Shown: positions 53,901 through 61,457 of the stretch, one piece after another
Numbering within the stretch: the first letter of the stretch is position 1
Layout: each line of letters starts with the position of its first letter
Program-made: the position numbers and the translations under genes
NCBI RefSeq assembly: GCF_900302455.1
Contig: NZ_ONZG01000016.1
Location: forward strand, 1-64,000
Source: Falsiruegeria mediterranea M17
GTDB lineage: Bacteria > Pseudomonadota > Alphaproteobacteria > Rhodobacterales > Rhodobacteraceae
Direction: 5' to 3'
Length of the DNA stretch: 64,000 nt
The notes under the pieces: generated by a model
What the model saw: only the letters and a program-made list of their open reading frames with translations
The model's database searches: none
What the model was told of the DNA's origin: nothing

Positions 53901-54051
53901 GAGGCGCGAAGCCATGCGCGAGGCGTTCTCCGTGACCGAGGTCGAGGACGCCGAAGGCGACGCAATGAAACCGGCAGAGGTGCAGCTGCGGTTGCATACG
54001 CTGGGGTTTGAGGATGAATATTGGATCGACACCGGGCTGTTCCGGTTGTGA
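50986..54051 (+). CDS. srfB: Virulence factor SrfB family protein (actin/Hsp70-like ATPase)
   Basis: A 1021-residue protein of the SrfB family. Actin/Hsp70/MreB-type ATPase motifs are in order: phosphate-1 LVLDVGNSRTCGILI (about residue 280), phosphate-2 LACIDIGGGTTDLM (about 594) and the adenosine motif VVLLTGRPSRLPAVRA (about 785). The N-terminal 270 residues and the C-terminal beta-rich part are not recognised. It has no signal peptide, so it is cytoplasmic. It starts nine bases after the previous stop and lies eight bases before SrfC. The srfABC genes are named from Salmonella and Xenorhabdus as virulence effectors, but the domain set here argues for a machine. Confidence 0.85.
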   Translation: MQSSEHLARLVDWRDEITLVPYSGVQILDFGFQLDTLELKSARFVERVVGGDDAQEEWALLPLSGDEDRDLALMGEERADDDAYSVRSVAALEPFLSKWVPVPVLRIKSDRGAGGEERFDSGPSTWARMRVVELDEPDRDTGHTHRVQLSLDTTLADGEQAMQYLAPERVDAEKSRDFKFVSDPARMDWFLRRLEPDAEGTLLDLQKWVSDWLDDLFMSYKRAERPGRRITHDTLPHKFEHWARYLAFLRLVDAAISIPRLRLTNTVSKREGLTPVEVELVLDVGNSRTCGILIERFPGETRLDLARSFPLEIRDLSQPERMYSGLFDSRVEFSEFRMGNDRFASRSGRRNAFIWPSFVRTGPEALRLVAGEEGTETASGLSSPKRYLWDDSPLQQDWRFHHHADPNNLPKSLRAGMRFLNESGDVLTQVEADERAKLRPRGKTSKTQAIRPRFSRASLFGFMLAEIIAHALAQVNAPASRARRPQSELPRRLDRIILTLPTATTAQEQAIIRSKAKGALDLVWSLMGLNAGESAISRPPELIVDWDEASCTQLVYLYSELTQKFDGRIDRFLSLKGTPRPQTPGAAAEPSLRLACIDIGGGTTDLMVTTYWGEAGRVLHPQQTFREGFRVAGDELLQRVIAAIILPGLRRAIEDAGGRYAEEKIRELFTGDTGGLDQQSIQKRRQFALRVLMPVAVSILEVCETADEFEGLSISIADVLPFADHAVPEALTAYLEDAAAGLGAEDFKLADVTLSFSREDVDAIAREVFQKVLSNLAEVIAHLGVDVVLLTGRPSRLPAVRAILQEMMVVSPHRLIPMHSYKTGRWYPFRDPVTQRIGDPKSTVAVGGMLIALSEARIPNFKVTTQAFRMQSTARYIGEMDSSGQIMSDRILFSNVDLDARKSAQDLEAEITMYTPVYLGARQLPLERWTTTPLYRLDFASQSAQSRAPLRVTFERTEFDEDPEVETSETVLRREAMREAFSVTEVEDAEGDAMKPAEVQLRLHTLGFEDEYWIDTGLFRL

Positions 54052-54059
54052 GGTTGGGC

Positions 54060-56678
54060 ATGAGTAGTCAAGAACAAGACCAACTGGCACAGGCCTGCGC
54101 GCAAGTTGCGCAGCTGACGGGTGAGGCTTTGGCTTGGGTCGAAGACCCGGAAAACGCGGACCTGGTGGGGGCTGAGGCGCGCTCTCTGGTGCAGATGATG
54201 CGCAAGTCGACCCGCCGGGCACGCAAACTCAGCAGGGCGGCCCTGACCCGCATGTCGGTCAGCGTCTTTGGGCCAAGCCAGGCGGGTAAGAGCTTTTTGG
54301 TCTCGGTTCTGGCCCGACCAGAAACCGGTCCTTTGGTGGCCGATTTTCATGGGGATAGCGGCCAACTTGACTACATCCGTGAAATCAATCCCGAAGGGGA
54401 GGGCGAGAGCACCGGCCTTGTCACCCGCTTCACGATGGAAAAGGCAGACACGCCCGCAGGTGCACCAGTCAAGCTGACGCTTTTGTCCGAAGCGGATATC
54501 ATCCGCACAATCGCCAACTCGTTTTTTATGGACGGCGACCGGTCCGAGCCGGTGCCGGAACCGGCCGAGATCGCCGCTCATCTGGACACCTTCAAGGCCC
54601 GCGCGGGGGCCGAGCAATCCGGGCTGAGCTATGATGAGGTTCATGAGATCGGAGAATACATCGAGGCGGCGTTTGGGCGCGAGGCCTATGCCGCCGCGCT
54701 GAAACCGCTGTGGGAAGAGGCGGCAGTGATTGCTCCGGGCTTGTCCCTGCCGGACCGGGCGGCGTTCTTTGCGCTGATCTGGGGCGGGCATCAGCCGTTC
54801 TCCGATCTCTACATCCGCCTCGCCGGAGCTTTGGGGCAACTGGGCCATGCCGAAGAGGCCTTTGCCGGGCTGGACGCCCTGGTGCCGCGCGAAACCTCGA
54901 TCATTGATGTAAAGACACTTTCGGGTGCCTCGGACGGCGCACCACTGAGCCTGACGGCCAATGGGCGACAGGTCACGTTGCCCCGGTCGGTGGTCTGTGG
55001 GCTGGCGGCGGAATTGGTGCTGCCGATGCGCGATCTGCCGTCGCAGATGTTTGCCGAAACCGATCTGTTGGATTTCCCCGGCGCGCGCAACCGGTTCGAA
55101 CAGGATCTGAGCCAAGCTTTTGCAGAGCCTGAGAAAATCCTGCCCGAGCTGCTGTTACGCGGCAAGGTGGCTTATCTCTTTGATCGCTATGTGCAGAACC
55201 AGGAAATCACCTCGATGCTGCTGTGCATTCCCGACAGCAACATGGAAACGGTGGATTTGCCGGGGCTGGTGCAAAACTGGATCGCAGCCACCCATGGGGC
55301 GACGGCCGAGCAGCGTGCAGGGGGCGAATGCGTTCTGTTCATGGTGCTCACCAAGTTCGACAAGCATCTGGGCGACAGCGCGGCCGAGGGTGGGGACGAG
55401 ACGCGGTTTGAACGGCGGATGCAGGCCTCACTCTTGGAAAAATTTGGCAAGGGCAGCGACCCGTGGGTGGCCGAGTGGCAACCGGAGCGACCCTTTGACA
55501 ACTGCTATTGGCTGCGCAACCCGAACTACTATGTCGACGGGCTGATTGATTATGGCGAGGCCAAACAAGAGCTGCAGATCCGACCGCAAAAGGCGGGCCG
55601 CGTGGGTGAATTGCGCGCCGGGTGCTTGCAGGCACCGTCGGTGCAGCGACACTTCCGCAATCCTGAACAGGCCTGGGATGCCGCGTTATCGCTCAATGAC
55701 GGTGGGGTCAGCTACCTGACGCAGGCGCTGCAAGCGGTGTGCAAGCCGGACAGCAAACTGCGCCAGATCGCGGCGCAGCTGAGCACCTTGCGGGGGGATC
55801 TGGCGCGGGCAATGGCGCCGTTTCATGTGTCGGATGATGTTGAACAGCGCGTGACCGAAAAGCAGGACGCCGCCAATCTGGTCATCGACGATCTGGAGCA
55901 GTCGCTCAACCGGCATCGCTTTGGTGCGTTGATGGCGGCGCTGATGGTCGATCAGGAAGAGATCGAGGGCCGGATTTCCCGCGTCCCCAGTTCGGTGCGC
56001 ATCACAAGCGCCGTCAGTTCGGCTGCGGCAGAGGCGCCGTCCCCGACCCGGCAACGCCCCGGCAGGCAACGTCCGGGACGTCCCGCAAACGAAGACACCA
56101 ACGCGGACGTGCGGACCATGACATTGGAGCAGTTTCAGGCCGACACGGCGCTGGAGATTTGGATCGACGCGATGAAGGCGTTCCGCGATGATGTCACCCG
56201 GCGCGAGGCTTATGGCCTGGGTCTTGATACCTCTGGCAATCTTGTTGCCGAGCTCATCCACGCCGCCCGCCGCACGGGTTTGAGCGCACAGACAGCGGCG
56301 CAGTTGGAAGAGGTCAATTTTGGCCTGACCGTCGAGAAACAGGCGCAACCGGCCTCCATCCTTGGGGCCGAAGCGATCAACCGATTTGTCTCCACTTTAG
56401 GTATGACCGAACTGCCGGAAAGCCAACGCCCAAAGGTGCAGACCGCGGACGGGAAAAGCCGCGCAATTTTTGCACCGCAAGCGCCTTCGGACACGGTGGA
56501 TGATCTGCCCGCGCAACCTCGCGCGATGGCCGAAGAGATCTGGACCGATTGGGTCTTTGCAATCGAGGCGATGTTTGTGGCCAATGCCAAGGACGGTTTG
56601 GGTGGTCAGATCAACGTCGATCAGAACCTGCGTCTGGGTCGCATCCTGTCTGATCTGGCGGGGCAGGCGCGTTCATGA
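54060..56678 (+). CDS. srfC: Virulence factor SrfC family protein (large P-loop GTPase-like)
   Basis: An 872-residue protein of the SrfC family. GTPase-like motifs are visible: G1 GPSQAGKS (residues 71-78), G3 LDFPGARN (about 336-343) and G4 TKFDKH (about 430). The wide spacing and long helical C-terminal half are reminiscent of dynamin-like GTPases. An inserted basic stretch (RQRPGRQRPGRPAN) is near residue 665. ATG 54060 has GAGG upstream and is preferred over 54021. It overlaps the next gene by four bases. No transmembrane helix is evident, so it is cytoplasmic. Confidence 0.82.
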   Translation: MSSQEQDQLAQACAQVAQLTGEALAWVEDPENADLVGAEARSLVQMMRKSTRRARKLSRAALTRMSVSVFGPSQAGKSFLVSVLARPETGPLVADFHGDSGQLDYIREINPEGEGESTGLVTRFTMEKADTPAGAPVKLTLLSEADIIRTIANSFFMDGDRSEPVPEPAEIAAHLDTFKARAGAEQSGLSYDEVHEIGEYIEAAFGREAYAAALKPLWEEAAVIAPGLSLPDRAAFFALIWGGHQPFSDLYIRLAGALGQLGHAEEAFAGLDALVPRETSIIDVKTLSGASDGAPLSLTANGRQVTLPRSVVCGLAAELVLPMRDLPSQMFAETDLLDFPGARNRFEQDLSQAFAEPEKILPELLLRGKVAYLFDRYVQNQEITSMLLCIPDSNMETVDLPGLVQNWIAATHGATAEQRAGGECVLFMVLTKFDKHLGDSAAEGGDETRFERRMQASLLEKFGKGSDPWVAEWQPERPFDNCYWLRNPNYYVDGLIDYGEAKQELQIRPQKAGRVGELRAGCLQAPSVQRHFRNPEQAWDAALSLNDGGVSYLTQALQAVCKPDSKLRQIAAQLSTLRGDLARAMAPFHVSDDVEQRVTEKQDAANLVIDDLEQSLNRHRFGALMAALMVDQEEIEGRISRVPSSVRITSAVSSAAAEAPSPTRQRPGRQRPGRPANEDTNADVRTMTLEQFQADTALEIWIDAMKAFRDDVTRREAYGLGLDTSGNLVAELIHAARRTGLSAQTAAQLEEVNFGLTVEKQAQPASILGAEAINRFVSTLGMTELPESQRPKVQTADGKSRAIFAPQAPSDTVDDLPAQPRAMAEEIWTDWVFAIEAMFVANAKDGLGGQINVDQNLRLGRILSDLAGQARS

Positions 56679-57652
56679 GCCTTGTGCTGCATCCCGACCC
56701 GCAACAGCCCACGGGCGGCTACGGGTTTTTGGAGCTGCCAGGCAGCAGCTTGCCGGACATGGTCACATTGGCAGTGCAGGATGCCTATTCTGAACGCTGG
56801 CTGACCCCGGTTGACGAGGCACGTGTCGAGATCGGCAATCCCAATTGGCAACCGCAAAGGGCCAGCTTTGGCCCCTATCAGGTTCTGCGCCACGACGGTG
56901 CCGATTGGGTGCGGATCGGGCCGGAAATCGTCAACAAGCTTGAGGAATACACACCGCTCGTGATCGAGGTGGACGGTCGCGCCTTCAACGTGACTTGGCC
57001 CGATACCATCCCGCCGCGCGCCGGGCTGGCGGGTTTGGGTGGATTGCAAACCGTGCAGGCCAAACCGGCCCCGGCACCAGAGCCCGAGGTGAAGCGACCA
57101 CCGGAGCCTGACCCTGTGGTGGAGCCGGACCAAAACATCGAAACCGAACCCCGAAAACGCAGCCTGCTGTGGTTGTGGATCATACTGCTGCTGCTTATTG
57201 CGGCTGGGGCGGCCGCCTGGTTCTGGACCCGCGAAGAAAGCGTCAGCCTGCCGATCAACACCACGCCGGTGTCGAACAACGAAAGCTGCGGGTTGCCTGC
57301 ACTCAGTGCGCTGCCCGGGTTTGCGACACAGCTTGAAGCGCTGCGCACTTGTGGCCGCGATGTCAGCCCGGACACCGCTCTGAAACTGATCGAGGATGCC
57401 GCCCAAACAGAGGACCCTTTGGCACTCAGGGTGTTCGGCACGCTTTATGATGGCGACCAGTTGGACCCGCGTATCGAAAACCTGATCGGTCTTAGTTTTG
57501 CCGATGATCCTGCGCGCGCGGTTGAATATTATGCCCGCGCGGTTGAAGCCGGGGATACCCAGGCCACGTCACACGTCACGACCAACTGCGACCGGCTCAA
57601 AGGCTCGTCGCAGACGTTGGAAAAGGGGGCATATGATGATTTCTGCCGTTAG
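56675..57652 (+). CDS. Single-pass membrane protein with C-terminal Sel1/TPR-like repeats
   Basis: A 325-residue protein. Residues 1-120 form an unrecognised domain, followed by a Pro/Glu-rich linker (APAPEPEVKRPPEPDP), one transmembrane helix (about 163-185) and a C-terminal region with repeat-like helices (DPLALRVFGTLYDGD; DPARAVEYYARAVEAG) ending in two cysteines. The plan is the same as for the other two membrane proteins of the operon. It is coupled to SrfC by a four-base overlap, and its end overlaps the next gene by 20 bases. Confidence 0.72.
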   Translation: MSLVLHPDPQQPTGGYGFLELPGSSLPDMVTLAVQDAYSERWLTPVDEARVEIGNPNWQPQRASFGPYQVLRHDGADWVRIGPEIVNKLEEYTPLVIEVDGRAFNVTWPDTIPPRAGLAGLGGLQTVQAKPAPAPEPEVKRPPEPDPVVEPDQNIETEPRKRSLLWLWIILLLLIAAGAAAWFWTREESVSLPINTTPVSNNESCGLPALSALPGFATQLEALRTCGRDVSPDTALKLIEDAAQTEDPLALRVFGTLYDGDQLDPRIENLIGLSFADDPARAVEYYARAVEAGDTQATSHVTTNCDRLKGSSQTLEKGAYDDFCR

Positions 57653-59549
57653 GACGATCCTGTCCGCTACCGCGCTGGCCCTGTTGCCACATACCACAAC
57701 ACCGGTCATGGCCAACGAGCGCCCCCTGTTGGTCGAAGAGCGGCAGACGGTATATCAACGGGTGCTGACACGGCCCGGCGCGTTGATGTTCTCGGCCCCA
57801 GATGGAGATGTTCTGCGCCAGTACCCTGCGTTTCAGCCGCTTTATGTTTATGCCCGCCAAGGCGATTGGCACCAGGTCGGTCCGTCCCTGTCGGCAGGTC
57901 CGCAGGGGTGGGTGAAATCTGATCAGGTGGTGGTCTGGAAACAGAACATCGTGGCCGCCTTTACCAATGCCGCGGGCCGCAAACGGCAGATCCTGTTCGA
58001 AACCGAGGATCAACTGCGCGCCCTGATGGAGCACGAAGCCCTGCGCGCTCAGCAAGCCAAGCTGTTAGAACAAGCCGCCGGTGACAGCCTGCCCGAGGAC
58101 AGCGGCGTTGTGGCCGTCGAGCCCGAGGAATACGTCAACATCGTCGAACGCCTCTACCTAATGCCGATCCTGGAATTTGCCCAGGATCTGCACCCGCTGA
58201 ACTACGAGGACAATCTGCTGATGCAGGTTGCCTCTGTTCCCTTGCAAGAGGGTGGCGTGCAGGCCGGTGCGATTGCCGACAACTTTGATGCGGGTATCGT
58301 CTTTGTCTTTGACACCACACAGTCGATGGATCCCTACATCGAACGCACGCAAGAAGCAGTGGAGCAGATCATCGAGGGCATTCGCGGAACCGAAGTGGGC
58401 ACGCGGGTTCAGTTCGGCGTTGTGGGCTTTCGCGACAACGACAAGGCCGCGCCGGGTTTGGGCTATCGGACCAAGACGCTGCTGCCGCTGGAACGCCGCC
58501 GCGATCAGTCGCAGGTGGTCGCCACGATCCGGGCGGCAACGGATGTGGCCAAAGTGAACTCTCCGGGGTTCAACGAGGACAGCCTGGCCGGGGTGGAGGA
58601 TGCCGTCGAGCTGACCGATTGGGCACCCACCGGCAATGACCCTTTTGATGCGCGTATCGTGATCCTGATCACCGACGCAGGCCCCAAGGACCCGCGCGAT
58701 CCCAATGCGCGCTCGGACATCGGCCCGGCCGAGCTGCAGCGCGCCGCACAGGACAAGGGCATCGCGGTGATGACCCTGCACCTGCAGACACCCGCAGGCG
58801 GGCAGGGGCAACACGCCTGGGCCGCGCAACAGTACAAGGCGCTGTCGCGGTTCAACGACGAAACCTATTACTATGGCATCGACAACGGATCGCCGCAGGC
58901 GTTTCAGGCCACGGTGACCCGGCTGGTCACGGCGCTGACGGATGTGATCCGGGTGGCGCGTGACGAGCAGCCGGTGCTCGATCCAGCCGAGGCGGGCAAG
59001 GTCGTGAACCTGGGCCTGGCGATGCAATTGGCCTACCTGGGGCGGCTCAAGGACACGCAGGCACCGGATGTGATCCGCGGCTGGGTGTCGGAAAAGGCGG
59101 TCGAGGATCCCACGCGCCTGGCCATCGAGCCGCGCCTGCTGGTCACCAAGAACGAGATGGCGACCATGGCCGATCTGTTGTCGCAGCTGTTGGACCTGGG
59201 CGAGCAGAGCCGCAATCCCGAAGATGCGGCCACCTTCTTTTCTCAGGTCCGCGATGTGGTGGCGCGGATGGCCAAGAACCCTGACAGGCTGATCAGCACC
59301 GATGCGGATACGCTTGGCGGGGCGCTCGAGTTCCTCGAAGATCTGCCCTACGAAAGCCAGCTGATGTTGACCACGGAACAGCGTTGGCAGCAAAGCGCCA
59401 TGAACCGTCGCAGCATCTTGGACGGGATGCGTCAAAAGCTGGTGCAATACCGCAAATGGCTGCTCGACCCCACGGTCTGGACCGCGCTGTACGAGGGTGC
59501 GCCGGATGGCGAATATGTCTTTGCCATGCCGTTCGACGTGCTGCCCTGA
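57633..59549 (+). CDS. Periplasmic von Willebrand factor A protein with SH3-like domain
   Basis: A 638-residue protein. The signal peptide is MMISAVRTILSATALALLPH with cleavage after PVMA. An SH3-like segment (PQGWVKSDQVVVWKQ) follows at about residues 30-110. The von Willebrand A domain begins with the metal-ion-dependent adhesion motif DTTQSM (about residue 226) and ends near residue 435. The C-terminal 200 residues are helical. The domain pair is familiar from PpkA-like proteins, but no kinase domain is present. GGGGG precedes the ATG at 57633. Likely a periplasmic adhesion or assembly component. Confidence 0.85.
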   Translation: MMISAVRTILSATALALLPHTTTPVMANERPLLVEERQTVYQRVLTRPGALMFSAPDGDVLRQYPAFQPLYVYARQGDWHQVGPSLSAGPQGWVKSDQVVVWKQNIVAAFTNAAGRKRQILFETEDQLRALMEHEALRAQQAKLLEQAAGDSLPEDSGVVAVEPEEYVNIVERLYLMPILEFAQDLHPLNYEDNLLMQVASVPLQEGGVQAGAIADNFDAGIVFVFDTTQSMDPYIERTQEAVEQIIEGIRGTEVGTRVQFGVVGFRDNDKAAPGLGYRTKTLLPLERRRDQSQVVATIRAATDVAKVNSPGFNEDSLAGVEDAVELTDWAPTGNDPFDARIVILITDAGPKDPRDPNARSDIGPAELQRAAQDKGIAVMTLHLQTPAGGQGQHAWAAQQYKALSRFNDETYYYGIDNGSPQAFQATVTRLVTALTDVIRVARDEQPVLDPAEAGKVVNLGLAMQLAYLGRLKDTQAPDVIRGWVSEKAVEDPTRLAIEPRLLVTKNEMATMADLLSQLLDLGEQSRNPEDAATFFSQVRDVVARMAKNPDRLISTDADTLGGALEFLEDLPYESQLMLTTEQRWQQSAMNRRSILDGMRQKLVQYRKWLLDPTVWTALYEGAPDGEYVFAMPFDVLP

Positions 59550-59571
59550 GTTGACAAGCGCCGGGCTGCAT

Positions 59572-60267
59572 ATGGTGGACGGGCGGATCAGCCTGTCGGG
59601 TGGGGGCCGAAGGTTTGAGGTTCACGTGCCAGAGCTGCAACTTGATCCGGGGCAGGCCTTGGCGCTAACCGGGGCCAGTGGATCGGGTAAGACCCTGATT
59701 TTGGAAATGCTCGGCCTGCTGCGTGCACCACAGGATGGGACCATCTATGGCGTGGGCAATGCGGACTTGGCCGCGCTCTGGCAGGGCGGGCCGCGCACCC
59801 CGAAATTGGCCGAGATGCGCGGACGTCTTTTTGGTTTTGTCCCGCAATCGGGCGGCTTGCTGCCGTTTCTGACCGTGCGCGACAACATCGCCTTGCCGCA
59901 ACGCGTGTGCGGACAGCCGGATCCGGATTGGTGCGCGTCGCTGATCGATCGTTTGGGCCTTGGCGATCAGGCAGGGCAATACCCGGCCTCTCTGTCTATC
60001 GGTCAGCGTCAGCGGACAGCCATTGCGCGCGCCTTGTCCCATCGGCCCCGGATCGTGATCGCGGATGAGCCGACTTCGGCTCTTGACCCGGCCAGTGCCG
60101 ATCAGGTGCTGGCGCTGTTTCTAGAGACCGCGGCTGAGCAGGGGGCGGGCGTGATCCTGTCGTCGCATGACCTGGACAGGATGGATCGGCACGGCATTGC
60201 ACGGCGCAGTTTGGCGGTTGAGGCCGGTCCTCCGGTAACAAGCCGGTTGGAGGCGGCGCCATGCTGA
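59572..60267 (+). CDS. ABC transporter ATPase, LolD/MacB type
   Basis: A 231-residue ABC ATPase. Walker A GASGSGKT, Q-loop FVPQSGG, signature LSIGQRQRT (the second glycine is Ile), Walker B RIVIADEPTSALDP and H-loop SSHD are all present. The ATG at 59572 is chosen; TTG at 59551 (adjoining the previous stop) is also possible. It overlaps the permease gene by seven bases. In this family the pair works mechanically on the envelope (lipoprotein release, toxin or peptide transfer) rather than transporting a substrate through the membrane. Confidence 0.9.
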   Translation: MVDGRISLSGGGRRFEVHVPELQLDPGQALALTGASGSGKTLILEMLGLLRAPQDGTIYGVGNADLAALWQGGPRTPKLAEMRGRLFGFVPQSGGLLPFLTVRDNIALPQRVCGQPDPDWCASLIDRLGLGDQAGQYPASLSIGQRQRTAIARALSHRPRIVIADEPTSALDPASADQVLALFLETAAEQGAGVILSSHDLDRMDRHGIARRSLAVEAGPPVTSRLEAAPC

Positions 60268-61457
60268 TCGTTTCGCTCGCCATTCGTGATCTGTTTCGGG
60301 ACAGGTTCTTCCTGATCTGCAATACCGCGATCCTGGTGGGCGTGCTTGTGCCGTTGCTGCTGCTCTTTGGGGTCAAGAACGGCGTCTATACGGCGTTGCT
60401 GGAGGAGATGCTGGCTGATCCGGCCAGCCTTCAGATCGACACGGCCGGCAACACCACCTTTACCGAGGCGGACGTGGCCCCGATCCGGGATTGGCCCGGC
60501 GTTGCCTTTGTCACTCCCAAGGTCCGCAGCCAGTTCGACTATGTCAATGTTCGCGCGACCGAAGGCAGGCGGTTGGCGGCGGCGCTGATGATCCCTTCGG
60601 GCGCGGGGGATCCGACCCTGCCTGCGGGGGTCACTTTGGCCTCGGATCGTCTGGTGGTCAGCTCCGGTTTGGCGCGGCAGTTGAACCTGTCTGAAGGGGC
60701 GCCGTTGCAGCTTATCACCCAAGCCGAGGATCGGCCCCGACAACTGGTGCTGGAGGCACAGGTTGCGCACGTGCTGCCCGAACAGGCCCTTTCTGGGCGG
60801 GCGGTTCTGGCGCCGTTTGAGGTGCTCGACCTGATCGAGGCCTTTTATGACGCCTATTCCCTGCCAGACCACGGCATCGATGGAACAAAGCCGCTGGAGC
60901 AGCGCGTGCCGCGTTATGGTGGCGTGCGGGTCTATGCAGAGCATCTGGAGGAACTGGCGGGGCTGCAGGCCCGGCTGGAGGAACGCTTGGGCGTCGCAAC
61001 CCTGGCCCGCACCCGCGAGGTCGAAGGGCTCTTGGGCCTGGGGCGCAATCTGACCCTGGCGCTTGGGCTGACGGCGGCTTTGGCCTCGGTGGGGCTGGGG
61101 GCGGCGTTGGGGTTTGCCTTTTGGAGCGACGTTGCGCGCAAAAAGGGCGTGCTGGCTTCGATTGCCTTGGTTGGCGTACCGGGGCGAAGCCTGATGCTCT
61201 TTCCCATGGTGCAGGCGATGATTACGGGTCTCATGGGGTTGGTCCTCTCGTGGATGGGGTATCAGCTGGCGGGTCGGATTGCGCAAAACCTGTTCGGCGG
61301 CGGGTTGCCCGACGGCGCAGCTTTGACATTGATCACGCCGGGACAGACGATGGGCATTGGGGTGTCAGTCATGGCGCTCTTGCTTTGTGTGTCGGCCATC
61401 GCGGGCTGGTCGGTGCAGCGGATCGACCCGGCGACCGTGTTGCGAGAGGTGACGTGA
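60261..61457 (+). CDS. ABC transporter permease, FtsX/MacB type
   Basis: A 398-residue permease with four transmembrane helices: one at the N-terminus and three after a large periplasmic domain (residues 45-270), the FtsX/MacB plan. It ends inside the next gene's start (one-base overlap, TGATG). It partners the ATPase encoded just before it. The transported or acted-on molecule is unknown. Confidence 0.88.
   Translation: MLIVSLAIRDLFRDRFFLICNTAILVGVLVPLLLLFGVKNGVYTALLEEMLADPASLQIDTAGNTTFTEADVAPIRDWPGVAFVTPKVRSQFDYVNVRATEGRRLAAALMIPSGAGDPTLPAGVTLASDRLVVSSGLARQLNLSEGAPLQLITQAEDRPRQLVLEAQVAHVLPEQALSGRAVLAPFEVLDLIEAFYDAYSLPDHGIDGTKPLEQRVPRYGGVRVYAEHLEELAGLQARLEERLGVATLARTREVEGLLGLGRNLTLALGLTAALASVGLGAALGFAFWSDVARKKGVLASIALVGVPGRSLMLFPMVQAMITGLMGLVLSWMGYQLAGRIAQNLFGGGLPDGAALTLITPGQTMGIGVSVMALLLCVSAIAGWSVQRIDPATVLREVT

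Noticed and set aside
58158-59447. Long minus-strand open frame opposite the von Willebrand A gene
   Set aside because: Antisense shadow of a GC-rich gene; composition is Arg/Leu/His-rich and unlike a protein family.
54060-59549. Type VI secretion cluster, because of von Willebrand A and Srf-like names
   Set aside because: No TssB/TssC sheath, Hcp, VgrG or ClpV gene is present, and the von Willebrand protein lacks a kinase domain.
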